Part shown: piece by piece, positions 15,051 to 22,120 of the stretch
Layout: every line of letters begins with the position of its first letter
Numbering within the stretch: the first letter of the stretch is position 1
IMG/VR virus record: IMGVR_UViG_3300025120_014594
Coordinates: 1-36,031 of that record
Reading direction: 5' to 3' (one strand)
DNA length: 36,031 nucleotides
Origin: a virus
The notes under the pieces: generated by a model
The model's input: the letters and a program-made list of their open reading frames with translations, nothing else
What the model was told of the DNA's origin: nothing
Databases searched by the model: none
Translations under genes and position numbers: made by a program

Positions 15051-17099
15051 TTACTTACTGATAGCTCTATAAACTTTATCCCAATCTTCCCCTGGATCAT
15101 TACCCTTTAAATCAGCTACCCGGTCTTTCATCATATTATAATAATATTCTAACTCTGTATTTTCTTTTATTGATTTATTAAGAGTATTTTCTGCTTTCAC
15201 CCAATCTCTATTCTTATAATGCTTTAAGAATGTATCATGTAGTATATAATTGAATTGGTCATTTAATACCGTATAAACTGTTATACCTTCTTTCTTACCT
15301 TTAACGGCAATTTTATCTAATTCTATAAATTTAAACTTATTACGTATAAGATTAACAGTTTCTTGGCCTAATAAGATACCGACACCGTATGCTTTTGTTT
15401 GGCCTTCAAGTCTTGCAGCTAAATTGACTCCATCGCCTAAACATGTATAATCGAATCTTTGATCTGAACCCATATTACCGACAACAACTCTACCGGTATT
15501 AATACCGATACCGATTGCTAATGGTTTCTTACCTTCTTCAATTAACTGTATATTGAGATTAGAAAGTTCTAATTGCATTTTTATTGCAACTTCGATCGCT
15601 CTTACCCGGTGAGATAATTGATCTTCGGGCAGAGGTGCATTCCAAAACGCCATTAATGCATCACCGATATATTTGTCTATAGTGCCACCTGATTCCATTA
15701 CTATACGAGTCATTGGAGTTAGATAACGGTTAATAAGATAAGTTAAACCTTGGGGGTTATCTTTAAACTGTTCACTGATTGTAGTAAACCCTCTTATATC
15801 AGAAAACAATATAGTTAAGTCTTGCGTATCACCGCCAAGTTTCAGCATATTAGGGTTCTTTTGTAGCTTCTTAACTATTTCAGGAGCTAGATAATGCTCA
15901 AATTGTTTCTTAATTAACATCTTACCCTTATATTCATGTATAAATCTAAGAAATATTGCTATAGTAAATATAATAAAGGAACTATAAACAGGAAAAGTAA
16001 AATCTATTAAAAGATTATGCTTACTAAATAACCAAAACCCGTATATCGGTAAAGTAATAGTTACAGCACTTATTAGTATTGCGTTAATAACCCATAGAAA
16101 ATTAAGAGCACATAGCGTCAACACTAAGCTCAGTGCTAATGTAAAGGCTATTTCATATAGAGTTGCTTCAACGGGTCTACTAAGTATATTATCATTAGCA
16201 AGAGTTTCGATAACCTGCATGTTAAGCTCATGACCGTTACTAACTTTAATTGGGGTAGCTACTGAATTAGATAGACCTTCGGCTGTTAGCGCTATAACTG
16301 TTATTCTATCTCGAACCTTTGACCAATCTTCGTCAACGACCGATATTTTATCAAACTCTGTATCGTAGTTTATCCAAACCCTCGCATTTTCATCTGTTTC
16401 GAATGTACCTACGTTTTTTAATCTAATAGCTTCAACCCCTGCTTGGTCTGTCTTTACTTGATAGGATGTATCTCCGACTAGAACTCTTAATACCTCAAGC
16501 GGTAATGTCGGGTATACCTCTCCTTTAACTTGTATCATTAAAGGCATACGACGTACAACACCATCGAGCTCCGGAGCGGTAACGGTCATACCTATACCTC
16601 GTGCGTTAAGACCAACGCTATCGATCGGCCCTATACCATTTGGGTAGTCATACAACCAATCTGTTAGCTCAACTGAACCTATAGCAGTTATTTTTTGAGA
16701 TAAGAGCTCACCTTTACCCTGTATAGCTGCTGATTGAGCTGTAACTACTGGGTAGTTGTATAATGTATCTGCAAATATATTGTCTCCACCTAGCCTGTCT
16801 TCTTCTGCAAATAATATAGGTACTACAACGAGAGCAGCTCCATTCATATAAGCCTTTTCTATATAATGGGAAAGTATTCCTCTGTGCCATGGCCATTGAC
16901 CGTGCTTCTCTAGGCTAGCCTCATCTAACTCTACTATTGTAAAGAGCTCAGACTGTCTAATATTCTGTGTTTTTTGATAATAGTCTAGACCTTTTAGTCT
17001 TAAAATTTCAACAGGGTACGGGTCGTATATTCTTAGCGCAGAAAATAAGATTGCCGCTACTGCACAGTATAGGAATGGTTTAAATTTGTTTAGTTTCAT
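15051..17099 (-). CDS. CHASE2-class III adenylate cyclase
   Basis: This 682-residue protein has a membrane segment at about 8-24, a CHASE2 sensor domain in the periplasm at about 30-310, three membrane segments near 318-336, 338-358 and 366-386, and a class III cyclase domain at 425-600. The two metal aspartates are Asp434 (FSDIRGF) and Asp480 (KYIGDAL). Lys476 and Thr552 (DYTCLGD) match adenylate rather than guanylate specificity, and Asn559 and Arg563 are the transition-state pair. It should make cAMP in response to an envelope signal. It overlaps the FecR gene by four bases (ATGA) and has a late box 10 bases before its start. Confidence 0.9.
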   Translation of the reverse strand: MKLNKFKPFLYCAVAAILFSALRIYDPYPVEILRLKGLDYYQKTQNIRQSELFTIVELDEASLEKHGQWPWHRGILSHYIEKAYMNGAALVVVPILFAEEDRLGGDNIFADTLYNYPVVTAQSAAIQGKGELLSQKITAIGSVELTDWLYDYPNGIGPIDSVGLNARGIGMTVTAPELDGVVRRMPLMIQVKGEVYPTLPLEVLRVLVGDTSYQVKTDQAGVEAIRLKNVGTFETDENARVWINYDTEFDKISVVDEDWSKVRDRITVIALTAEGLSNSVATPIKVSNGHELNMQVIETLANDNILSRPVEATLYEIAFTLALSLVLTLCALNFLWVINAILISAVTITLPIYGFWLFSKHNLLIDFTFPVYSSFIIFTIAIFLRFIHEYKGKMLIKKQFEHYLAPEIVKKLQKNPNMLKLGGDTQDLTILFSDIRGFTTISEQFKDNPQGLTYLINRYLTPMTRIVMESGGTIDKYIGDALMAFWNAPLPEDQLSHRVRAIEVAIKMQLELSNLNIQLIEEGKKPLAIGIGINTGRVVVGNMGSDQRFDYTCLGDGVNLAARLEGQTKAYGVGILLGQETVNLIRNKFKFIELDKIAVKGKKEGITVYTVLNDQFNYILHDTFLKHYKNRDWVKAENTLNKSIKENTELEYYYNMMKDRVADLKGNDPGEDWDKVYRAISK

Positions 17100-18097
17100 T
17101 GTTGATTAATATTTATAATTACTTGTCCACCGCTGTTATGGCTACCTGATATAATATTGCCTTGATTTTCGTAGTTTACAGTTACGGACGCGGATGAATC
17201 GAAAGATACGCTAACTTTATTTTGATTTTCGTCAGCTATAAAATATATTTTATTATCTATCTCGGTGAAGATTGAACCAGCATCTTCTCTAGTTACTATA
17301 ATTTCGTCGATCTTAATTATCTCTTCCTCTCTCTCTACAAGCTCTTCTTCATTAATATTTTCTTCTATATCCGACTGCCCATCTGCTTCTGGCTCAGGCT
17401 CTGCATCCGGCTCATCATTATCTTCGCCTTCATCTTTCCCCTCATCCTCACCGTCATCTTCATTCTGCTTATCCTTTTTCTCTTGCTTTTCTATCCTGCT
17501 TATAGTTGTTCGAGATAGAACTACTGGCGGGGTGGGAGGCGATACCATGCTCGCAACAACAGTATTTTCAAAAGGTATAGTTAGGAGAACGCTTCCGGAT
17601 ATATTACTAACCTCGATCTGCCCAGTATAGGAATTACCGGTTAAATCAGTCGACGGTAGAAGAGTAAAAGAGCTTTTACCTGACTCTGCAACTGTTACAT
17701 TGAAATCGGTACCTCTAACTGAAACTGAAGCAGTGGGGGTATTAATTTTTATATTTTCCTTATTAGCTATTAAACCAGATGTATATCTAATATTACCTAG
17801 AGAGGCTTTTAAACTAAGCTTACCCTTTTTAGTTTTAGGTTCATAAACAAAATCATCTATAACTAGTTCACTATACTCTTTAATCTTTACCTTAGTATTG
17901 TCATCAAACACTAAATGAACGACGCCATTGAGTGTCTCAACAACGTCGTTCATTTCTATTAAAGTACCTTTTTCAGTTAATATCTTTTCACTACTTCTTG
18001 TAATCTGCGCTGGCTGTGACTGGTAACTTACCTTACCAATTGAACCGAAACATAAATTAACTAATAATAAATTAAGGAGTAATAATTGTACCGCCAT
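17096..18097 (-). CDS. FecR-domain secreted protein with acidic linker
   Basis: I start it at ATG 18097, giving 333 residues that begin MAVQLLLLNLLLVNLCFGS, a signal peptide. An upstream in-frame start would put 29 unrelated residues before it. A FecR-type domain follows (about residues 20-150), with the G-x-L-x-x-x-D-x-V-x-T ... F-D-D-N-T-K-V-K-I pattern. Then come a Pro-rich hinge, a long Glu/Asp low-complexity linker (EDDGEDEGKDEGED) and a beta-rich C-terminus with N/S/G repeats. FecR proteins usually relay an envelope signal. Its end overlaps the cyclase start, and its start overlaps the curlin gene's end by 26 bases. I infer it may be the periplasmic partner of the CHASE2 cyclase. Confidence 0.75.
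   Translation of the reverse strand: MAVQLLLLNLLLVNLCFGSIGKVSYQSQPAQITRSSEKILTEKGTLIEMNDVVETLNGVVHLVFDDNTKVKIKEYSELVIDDFVYEPKTKKGKLSLKASLGNIRYTSGLIANKENIKINTPTASVSVRGTDFNVTVAESGKSSFTLLPSTDLTGNSYTGQIEVSNISGSVLLTIPFENTVVASMVSPPTPPVVLSRTTISRIEKQEKKDKQNEDDGEDEGKDEGEDNDEPDAEPEPEADGQSDIEENINEEELVEREEEIIKIDEIIVTREDAGSIFTEIDNKIYFIADENQNKVSVSFDSSASVTVNYENQGNIISGSHNSGGQVIININQQ
17110..17117 (-). promoter_or_regulatory. T4-type late promoter, TATAAATA
   Basis: TATAAATA inside the last codons of the FecR gene, 10 bases before the cyclase ATG 17099. It would allow the cyclase to be expressed separately. Confidence 0.6.
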
Positions 18098-18809
18098 TAC
18101 CCATTGGGTTAATAGGCGCTGTAATATCTGCTGTGTTATAATAACCATCTGATTGGATAACTGTAAATGTTGCATCGCTACCAATATGAGTTAATTCAAA
18201 TACCTGTGAATTAAGACCTGATTGGTGTATATCTATTGAGTTATTACCACCGGCAATATCAACTATTTGTATATGCCCGATACCACCTGGGTTACCTTCT
18301 TGAATTGATGTTACAGTATTAAATCCACCCATTACATTATAATCAACCTTCGAGAATGTGGTGTCGTTGAGGCTGAAATCAAACGCGTTACCAGCTCCAT
18401 AAACATTAAGATCAAAGTCTTGGTTTGAAATTAAGGCTGCGTTGCCATCGATATAACCTTCAATCATAAGCGAGTTACTGTCACCTAGAAGATTAATATC
18501 TAAGTCGTTCTTATCACCATTGATATATACGTCGAGTAAGTTGTAATCGCCTTCAGTATAAATATCTACTAATGTCTCGTCTCCTGCTGTATCCCAGATA
18601 ATAGCATTTGAATTACCTAGCTGAGTAATTGCAAAAATATTATTATCACCATTAATATAGGCAATATCATCACTTGAACCGATTTGATTACCGTCACCAA
18701 TTTGTGTTAACGTATAATTACCAGTACTGCCGATCTGATCAATGTAAATTTCATTATCAGCGTGCAATAATGAAGCGAATAAGAGTGTAAGTAGTGTTAT
18801 TTGTTTCAT
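18072..18809 (-). CDS. Curlin-repeat (amyloid) secreted protein
   Basis: This 245-residue protein starts with a Sec signal (MKQITLLTLLFASLLHA, then DNEIY). The mature part has repeats of the curlin kind: IYIDQIGSTGNYTLTQIG, then NIFAITQLGNSN, then several with DxNxLDV-like strands and N-G-D turns. The curlin consensus S-x5-Q-x4-N-x5-Q is clear in the first repeats and looser later, where Gln is often replaced by Asp or Asn. Curlins are exported through CsgG and polymerise outside the cell. The gene follows csgG with a 4-base gap and has its own late box. It may be the CsgA-like subunit. No CsgB-like partner was seen. Confidence 0.82.
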   Translation of the reverse strand: MKQITLLTLLFASLLHADNEIYIDQIGSTGNYTLTQIGDGNQIGSSDDIAYINGDNNIFAITQLGNSNAIIWDTAGDETLVDIYTEGDYNLLDVYINGDKNDLDINLLGDSNSLMIEGYIDGNAALISNQDFDLNVYGAGNAFDFSLNDTTFSKVDYNVMGGFNTVTSIQEGNPGGIGHIQIVDIAGGNNSIDIHQSGLNSQVFELTHIGSDATFTVIQSDGYYNTADITAPINPMGNGGTIITP

Positions 18810-18813
18810 ATAA

Positions 18814-19686
18814 TTATTTATCTACTTTTATAAGATAATTATCATTATCCAACAGATTCACATTACTGCTAACCTTGTGATCATCAGTTATGTCTAACTC
18901 CCATAATCCTTTTTCATGACCTTGATTAATTAAATCTACTATTGCAGCGGCAATTGCACATCTAACAGCTATTGAACTTCTTTCGTTATTTGATACACCA
19001 AACTCTGCTTCGATTAACTGAGGGTCGGTATCCAGGTCGATATAATGAAAATATGTTGAATGTGCTCCTATACTTAGTATAGTTTTAGAAACCGTCGTTG
19101 ACATTAATACTTGACCAGTCTGCGAATTAATCATGCGAAGGGATACGGTAACAACGTCTTTTCTATATTGCTTCCCTATACCTATACCTTTATGAAATAG
19201 ACCTGCACCTCCTGTAACGAAATTACTTTCGAACGATATAATCCCGCCTTCAATAATTAGACCCGCATAAAGCATGGGCTTAACATCTGGCAGTTTTTCA
19301 TCTGAGAAGCTTTGTCTTGTGCTTTTAATTAGATTTCTTTCAGTCAATACATTTTGTATATTTTCTCTCTCTAATACACTAAACCATTGACCGTTACCAG
19401 CGTTAATTAACTCTTCAACTAGCCAAGCGTACCCGCCTTGAGTTACTGCGGAAGAGAAGCTTGCAAAGGCGTCTCCTTCCTTCCGCTGACCTGTATGATC
19501 TGCAAAAGAATAAGGCGCAACAAAAACAGGGCCCTTTACTAATTTAGGATATTCATGGTTTTGCCAAATAAAATTACCGTTTTCAATTGAATATCTTCGT
19601 ATATCCTCAACTTGCGGCACGTTTCTAACCGGCATAGTAGCGCAGCCAGAAGCAAATAAAACTGATAAAACTAATAAAACTTTCAT
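18814..19686 (-). CDS. csgG: Curli secretion pore lipoprotein CsgG
   Basis: This 290-residue protein starts at ATG 19686, giving MKVLLVLSVLFASGC, a lipoprotein signal with Cys15. A TTG ten codons upstream would spoil the signal. The body matches E. coli CsgG throughout: VFVAPYSFADHTGQ, QWFSVLERENIQNVLTERNL, the IIEGGIISFESN strand, VTVSLRMINSQTGQVL, and a closing KGLWEL. The pore's constriction segment reads KEGDAFASFSSAV: the Phe equivalent to E. coli Phe56 is kept, but the Asn55 and Tyr51 positions look changed. In bacteria nine copies form the outer-membrane channel for curlin. It starts one base after the csgF stop. Confidence 0.92.
   Translation of the reverse strand: MKVLLVLSVLFASGCATMPVRNVPQVEDIRRYSIENGNFIWQNHEYPKLVKGPVFVAPYSFADHTGQRKEGDAFASFSSAVTQGGYAWLVEELINAGNGQWFSVLERENIQNVLTERNLIKSTRQSFSDEKLPDVKPMLYAGLIIEGGIISFESNFVTGGAGLFHKGIGIGKQYRKDVVTVSLRMINSQTGQVLMSTTVSKTILSIGAHSTYFHYIDLDTDPQLIEAEFGVSNNERSSIAVRCAIAAAIVDLINQGHEKGLWELDITDDHKVSSNVNLLDNDNYLIKVDK
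18815..18822 (-). promoter_or_regulatory. T4-type late promoter, GATAAATA
   Basis: GATAAATA overlaps the csgG stop codon and ends five bases before the curlin ATG 18809. Confidence 0.65.
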
Positions 19687-19687
19687 A

Positions 19688-20131
19688 TTATGGAGTTGGT
19701 ATATATAGCGAACCAACCGGTATTAAAATTGTTGTCGTACTGCCTGTTAAAATATCAAAAACTTCTAGTGAGATATTATCTGAATCTTGCGACCAGGTTA
19801 TAGTACTATCCTCTAATGTAAATGTACCGGTTGCTCCTGATTCGGAGAATAATTGTTCTGTAATTTGTTTTGTCAGTTCAGAATAAATTCGTGACTGTAA
19901 ATTAGTCATAAAGACATTTTCAGGTTTTCGTGATTCTGATAATGATAATCTTAGAGCTAGCGCTTCAGCTTCTTCAGTAATATTTGTTTTTCTTGTGAAG
20001 GAGATATTTTCTATATTCAAAATATGGCTTGAATATCCAATACCGGTAAATGTCGGAGACTTAAATTGAAATTTGAGCTCATTCCCGAGTAAAGTTATCG
20101 GTAAAATAACAAAGAGCAGTACTTTTTTCAT
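19688..20131 (-). CDS. csgF: Curli accessory protein CsgF
   Basis: This 147-residue protein begins with a Sec signal (MKKVLLFVILPITLLG, then NELKF). The start of the mature part, LKFQFKSPTFTGIG, equals the CsgF segment that plugs into CsgG's pore (E. coli F-Q-F-R-N-P-N-F-G-G). It continues with NLQSRIYSELTKQITEQLF and a beta C-terminus with SLEVFDILTGSTTTILIP, matching CsgF order. CsgF sits on CsgG's outer side and helps curlin nucleate at the surface. It has its own late box (GATAAGTA) and precedes csgG. This gene makes the CsgG assignment secure. Confidence 0.88.
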   Translation of the reverse strand: MKKVLLFVILPITLLGNELKFQFKSPTFTGIGYSSHILNIENISFTRKTNITEEAEALALRLSLSESRKPENVFMTNLQSRIYSELTKQITEQLFSESGATGTFTLEDSTITWSQDSDNISLEVFDILTGSTTTILIPVGSLYIPTP

Positions 20132-20137
20132 ACAAAC

Positions 20138-20145
20138 TACTTATC
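20138..20145 (-). promoter_or_regulatory. Late-type promoter, GATAAGTA
   Basis: GATAAGTA ends six bases before the csgF ATG 20131. One base differs from GATAAATA at the curlin gene, which is otherwise preceded by the same GTAGATAA context. Confidence 0.5.
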
Positions 20146-20456
20146 TACTTTTTAATTTTTTTCAACAGCGCGTCTTCTTTTCTTTTATACTCGTCTTCGA
20201 GTATTTGCCTTCTCTCTTTTTCTTGAAGAATCATCTTAAGCTTTATATTCAAACGAATCATATCGTTATCTAACATTCTAACTTTATCTATTAATCCAAT
20301 TAAAGTTTTCTTGGATTCGCCAATTGTTGGCGATATATCCTTCGTAACCCATTGCCAGATATAATATACAAAATAGCCCAGTCCGATGGCTGCAATTATA
20401 GGGAAGCCAAAATCTTGTACGAGCTTTGAAAAGTGATCTATTGTTTGGTCATTCAT
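20145..20456 (-). CDS. Single-span membrane protein, BhlA-like holin candidate
   Basis: This 103-residue protein has a short N-terminus, one membrane segment (DFGFPIIAAIGLGYFVYYIWQ), and a long charged coiled coil ending in Lys. This layout, with the Phe-Gly-Phe-Pro-Ile start of the helix, resembles BhlA/UviB-type holins. The gene overlaps the end of a similar gene upstream (TAATG) and its stop lies just before csgF. It is probably a paralogue of its neighbour. A role in envelope disruption or as an anchor for the curli machinery is inferred. Confidence 0.6.
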   Translation of the reverse strand: MNDQTIDHFSKLVQDFGFPIIAAIGLGYFVYYIWQWVTKDISPTIGESKKTLIGLIDKVRMLDNDMIRLNIKLKMILQEKERRQILEDEYKRKEDALLKKIKK

Positions 20457-20737
20457 TAATCTTTCCTCGCATCTTCTTTACCCTCGGAAGCTGCTATCCT
20501 ATCTAAGTTTGGCTCTACGTTAAATGCATGAGATATAAGAGTATCAATCTTAACAATTTCATTTGTCATTACATCTACCCTATTTTGTAGACTACTTATC
20601 ATGCCACCGAGACCAGCCACAGAGCCTTTAACTCCGTTGAGTATAAATTTAAGAATAATAAAAACAAATACCCCCGATGCTAAGGCACCTGCAATAGGAA
20701 ACCCAACTTCAGTTAAAAATCTTATAAACCCGCTCAT
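20456..20737 (-). CDS. Single-span membrane protein, paralogue of its neighbour
   Basis: The start is ATG 20737 (93 residues), chosen because a late box lies five bases before it; a longer in-frame start at 20815 is unlikely. It has one membrane segment, EVGFPIAGALASGVFVFIILK, then a basic-and-acidic coiled coil. The G-F-P-I helix start and the arrangement match the next gene, suggesting tandem duplication, perhaps a holin/antiholin pair. Transcription from its late promoter could run on through csgF, csgG, curlin, FecR and cyclase. Confidence 0.6.
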   Translation of the reverse strand: MSGFIRFLTEVGFPIAGALASGVFVFIILKFILNGVKGSVAGLGGMISSLQNRVDVMTNEIVKIDTLISHAFNVEPNLDRIAASEGKEDARKD

Positions 20738-20742
20738 ATAAA

Positions 20743-20750
20743 TATTTATG
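20743..20750 (-). promoter_or_regulatory. T4-type late promoter, CATAAATA
   Basis: CATAAATA ends five bases before ATG 20737 and heads the minus-strand string into the curli genes. Confidence 0.7.
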
Positions 20751-20795
20751 TTTGAACATAGTTGATTACGGATTTTAGGTAAGTAAATATTAGAG

Positions 20796-20803
20796 CATAA
20801 ATA
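20796..20803 (+). promoter_or_regulatory. T4-type late promoter, CATAAATA
   Basis: CATAAATA lies 10 bases before ATG 20814 of the DUF3307 gene and is divergent from the late promoter at 20743-20750. Confidence 0.5.
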
Positions 20804-20813
20804 GTAACTCAGC

Positions 20814-21194
20814 ATGGAACAATTAATATTACATTTAACAGGCGACTACTTGTTACAGAGCGATTGGATGGCTCTCCATAAAATTAAAAACAATAGAGCT
20901 GCAGCAACTCATGCATTAGTATACAGTTTACCCTTTCTACTATTGCAACCCTCTTTTGCTGCCTGGTTTACAATATTTTTTACTCACTTTTTAATCGATA
21001 GATTTGGAGTAGCAAAATATGTAGCTTTTGCAAAGACTAAAATAGCTCCTTGCAAATACTGGCCTTCGTGGAAGGATTGCGAAACTAACGGTTACCATAA
21101 AGATGTCCCGGTTTGGCTATCGACGTGGTTATTGATCATATCAGATAATACTTTACATCTGATGATCAACTATATCGCTTTAAAGTATCTATAA
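20814..21194 (+). CDS. DUF3307 membrane protein
   Basis: This 126-residue protein has the DUF3307 pattern: HLTGDYLLQSDWMALHK, ATHALVYSLPFLLL, THFLIDRFGVAKY and a C-terminal LLIISDNTLHLMINYIAL. There are about three membrane segments. The family occurs in many bacteria and phages; I know no function for it. It is divergent from the holin-like/curli string, has its own late box, and is followed by a terminator hairpin. Confidence 0.8.
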   Translation: MEQLILHLTGDYLLQSDWMALHKIKNNRAAATHALVYSLPFLLLQPSFAAWFTIFFTHFLIDRFGVAKYVAFAKTKIAPCKYWPSWKDCETNGYHKDVPVWLSTWLLIISDNTLHLMINYIALKYL

Positions 21195-21197
21195 AAA

Positions 21198-21219
21198 AAG
21201 GCTCTTAAAAAAGAGCCTT
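21198..21219. terminator. Bidirectional hairpin terminator
   Basis: AAGGCTCTT, a four-A loop, then AAGAGCCTT form a 9-bp stem between the convergent DUF3307 gene and the 21242-21439 gene, with an A-run before it. The A-run favours termination of minus-strand transcripts, and the placement suits both strands. Confidence 0.75.
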
Positions 21220-21241
21220 GATAATAAAGATAAAACAGAAC

Positions 21242-21439
21242 CTACTTCTTAGTTGTAGGCTTCTTAGTTTTACGAACTGGCTTCTTTTGTTTAGCTTTAA
21301 GTTCTTTTAGTTCGGCTTCTGCCTTTGCTGCAAGCTCTTTTGCTTCTTCTACTACTTTATTAACTTCATCTTGATTGTTTCTCGCTACGAGCGCACCGAC
21401 GATGAATCCGGCGACGAATATAATTATATTAATGATCAT
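21242..21439 (-). CDS. Single-span membrane protein with Lys-rich coiled coil
   Basis: This 65-residue protein has an N-terminal hydrophobic segment (IINIIIFVAGFIVGALVA), a helix rich in Glu/Ala/Lys, and a very basic end (KKPVRKTKKPTTKK). It resembles the many small YtxH-like membrane proteins, without closer assignment. A late box stands eight bases before its ATG and the shared terminator follows its end. It may anchor something to the inner membrane late in infection. Confidence 0.65.
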   Translation of the reverse strand: MIINIIIFVAGFIVGALVARNNQDEVNKVVEEAKELAAKAEAELKELKAKQKKPVRKTKKPTTKK

Positions 21440-21446
21440 AAGAATA

Positions 21447-22097
21447 TTATTTAGTTACACCTTCTTTGGTTTTCCAGAAGTATTCATCCGTATCCCCTAA
21501 CCGGTATTCGTACCCGCTTTCTACTTGATAATATTTTGTACTAACTTTAAAATCTGGCATCTTAGGTTTTTGTGGAGTTAAAGAATTATCATAAACTCTC
21601 ATTCTGTTATTTGGGTATAACGCATATTGACCATTTTCCAATTCTATACAGTTAAATGATTTATGTTCATCTGGTACCTCCGCTGTAGAATAGTCAACGC
21701 GGTCTGGGTCTGGGTGATAATTGTCTAGAGTAAACATATACGTACCCTTAACAACCTGATGGCTTCTTGTAAAAACTTCAAAATCCATCGAACCTATAAA
21801 CTGCTTATATATTGCAACGACACCATAATCCATGCAATTCCAAAATTGTAAATCTTGTAAAGGTAAATCTGGATCAGGCGTTTCTGGTGAGGAAACAAAT
21901 GCTGATATTGGTAGTTTATCAAAAAGAGCTCCATACTCCGGTAAGTACGTTTCAAAATAGAATGCTCTACCAGGTAGTGATTTAGCACTAACCCAATGAC
22001 CTTCTACAAATTCACCATGACCTTCCTCACCGTCATGTAAATATTCTTTCCTTACATAAACTTTCGCGTTAGGTAAATTACAAATTAGTTCGCTCAT
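21447..22097 (-). CDS. Conserved phage protein of unknown function
   Basis: This 216-residue protein is acidic and rich in aromatic residues and Pro. The blocks HGEFVEGHWVSAKSLPGRAFYFETYLPEYGA, LQFWNCMDYG, TLDNYHPDPDR and ELENGQYALYPNNRMR are, as I recall, shared with proteins of marine T4-like phages, but no function is known to me. It has no signal or membrane segment. A late box stands seven bases before its ATG. A virion or late assembly role is possible. Confidence 0.7.
   Translation of the reverse strand: MSELICNLPNAKVYVRKEYLHDGEEGHGEFVEGHWVSAKSLPGRAFYFETYLPEYGALFDKLPISAFVSSPETPDPDLPLQDLQFWNCMDYGVVAIYKQFIGSMDFEVFTRSHQVVKGTYMFTLDNYHPDPDRVDYSTAEVPDEHKSFNCIELENGQYALYPNNRMRVYDNSLTPQKPKMPDFKVSTKYYQVESGYEYRLGDTDEYFWKTKEGVTK
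21448..21455 (-). promoter_or_regulatory. Late-type promoter, ACTAAATA
   Basis: ACTAAATA ends eight bases before ATG 21439 and covers the stop of the upstream gene. Confidence 0.45.
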
Positions 22098-22104
22098 ATA
22101 AAAA

Positions 22105-22112
22105 TATTTAGC
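22105..22112 (-). promoter_or_regulatory. Late-type promoter, GCTAAATA
   Basis: GCTAAATA ends seven bases before ATG 22097. The same box, with nearly the same spacing, stands before PhoH on the other strand. Confidence 0.55.
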
Positions 22113-22120
22113 GCATTAAC

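Noticed and set aside
17265-17630. Ser-rich plus-strand frame opposite the FecR gene
   Set aside because: It is the complement of the Glu/Asp low-complexity linker and has no start signal; a shadow frame.
18097-18184. FecR gene starting at 18184
   Set aside because: Those codons lie inside the curlin gene, and the extra 29 residues hide the signal peptide that starts at 18097.
19686-19716. Longer CsgG starting at TTG 19716
   Set aside because: It would put ten extra residues before the lipoprotein signal; ATG 19686 gives a normal lipobox start.
15051-20131. Curli/cyclase block as bacterial chromosome or assembly chimera
   Set aside because: Its genes carry the same late boxes and spacing as the surrounding phage genes, with overlaps continuing into them, so it fits as phage DNA.
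20738-20815. Longer start for the single-span protein at 20737
   Set aside because: The extra codons contain the late promoter box, so they are upstream control sequence.
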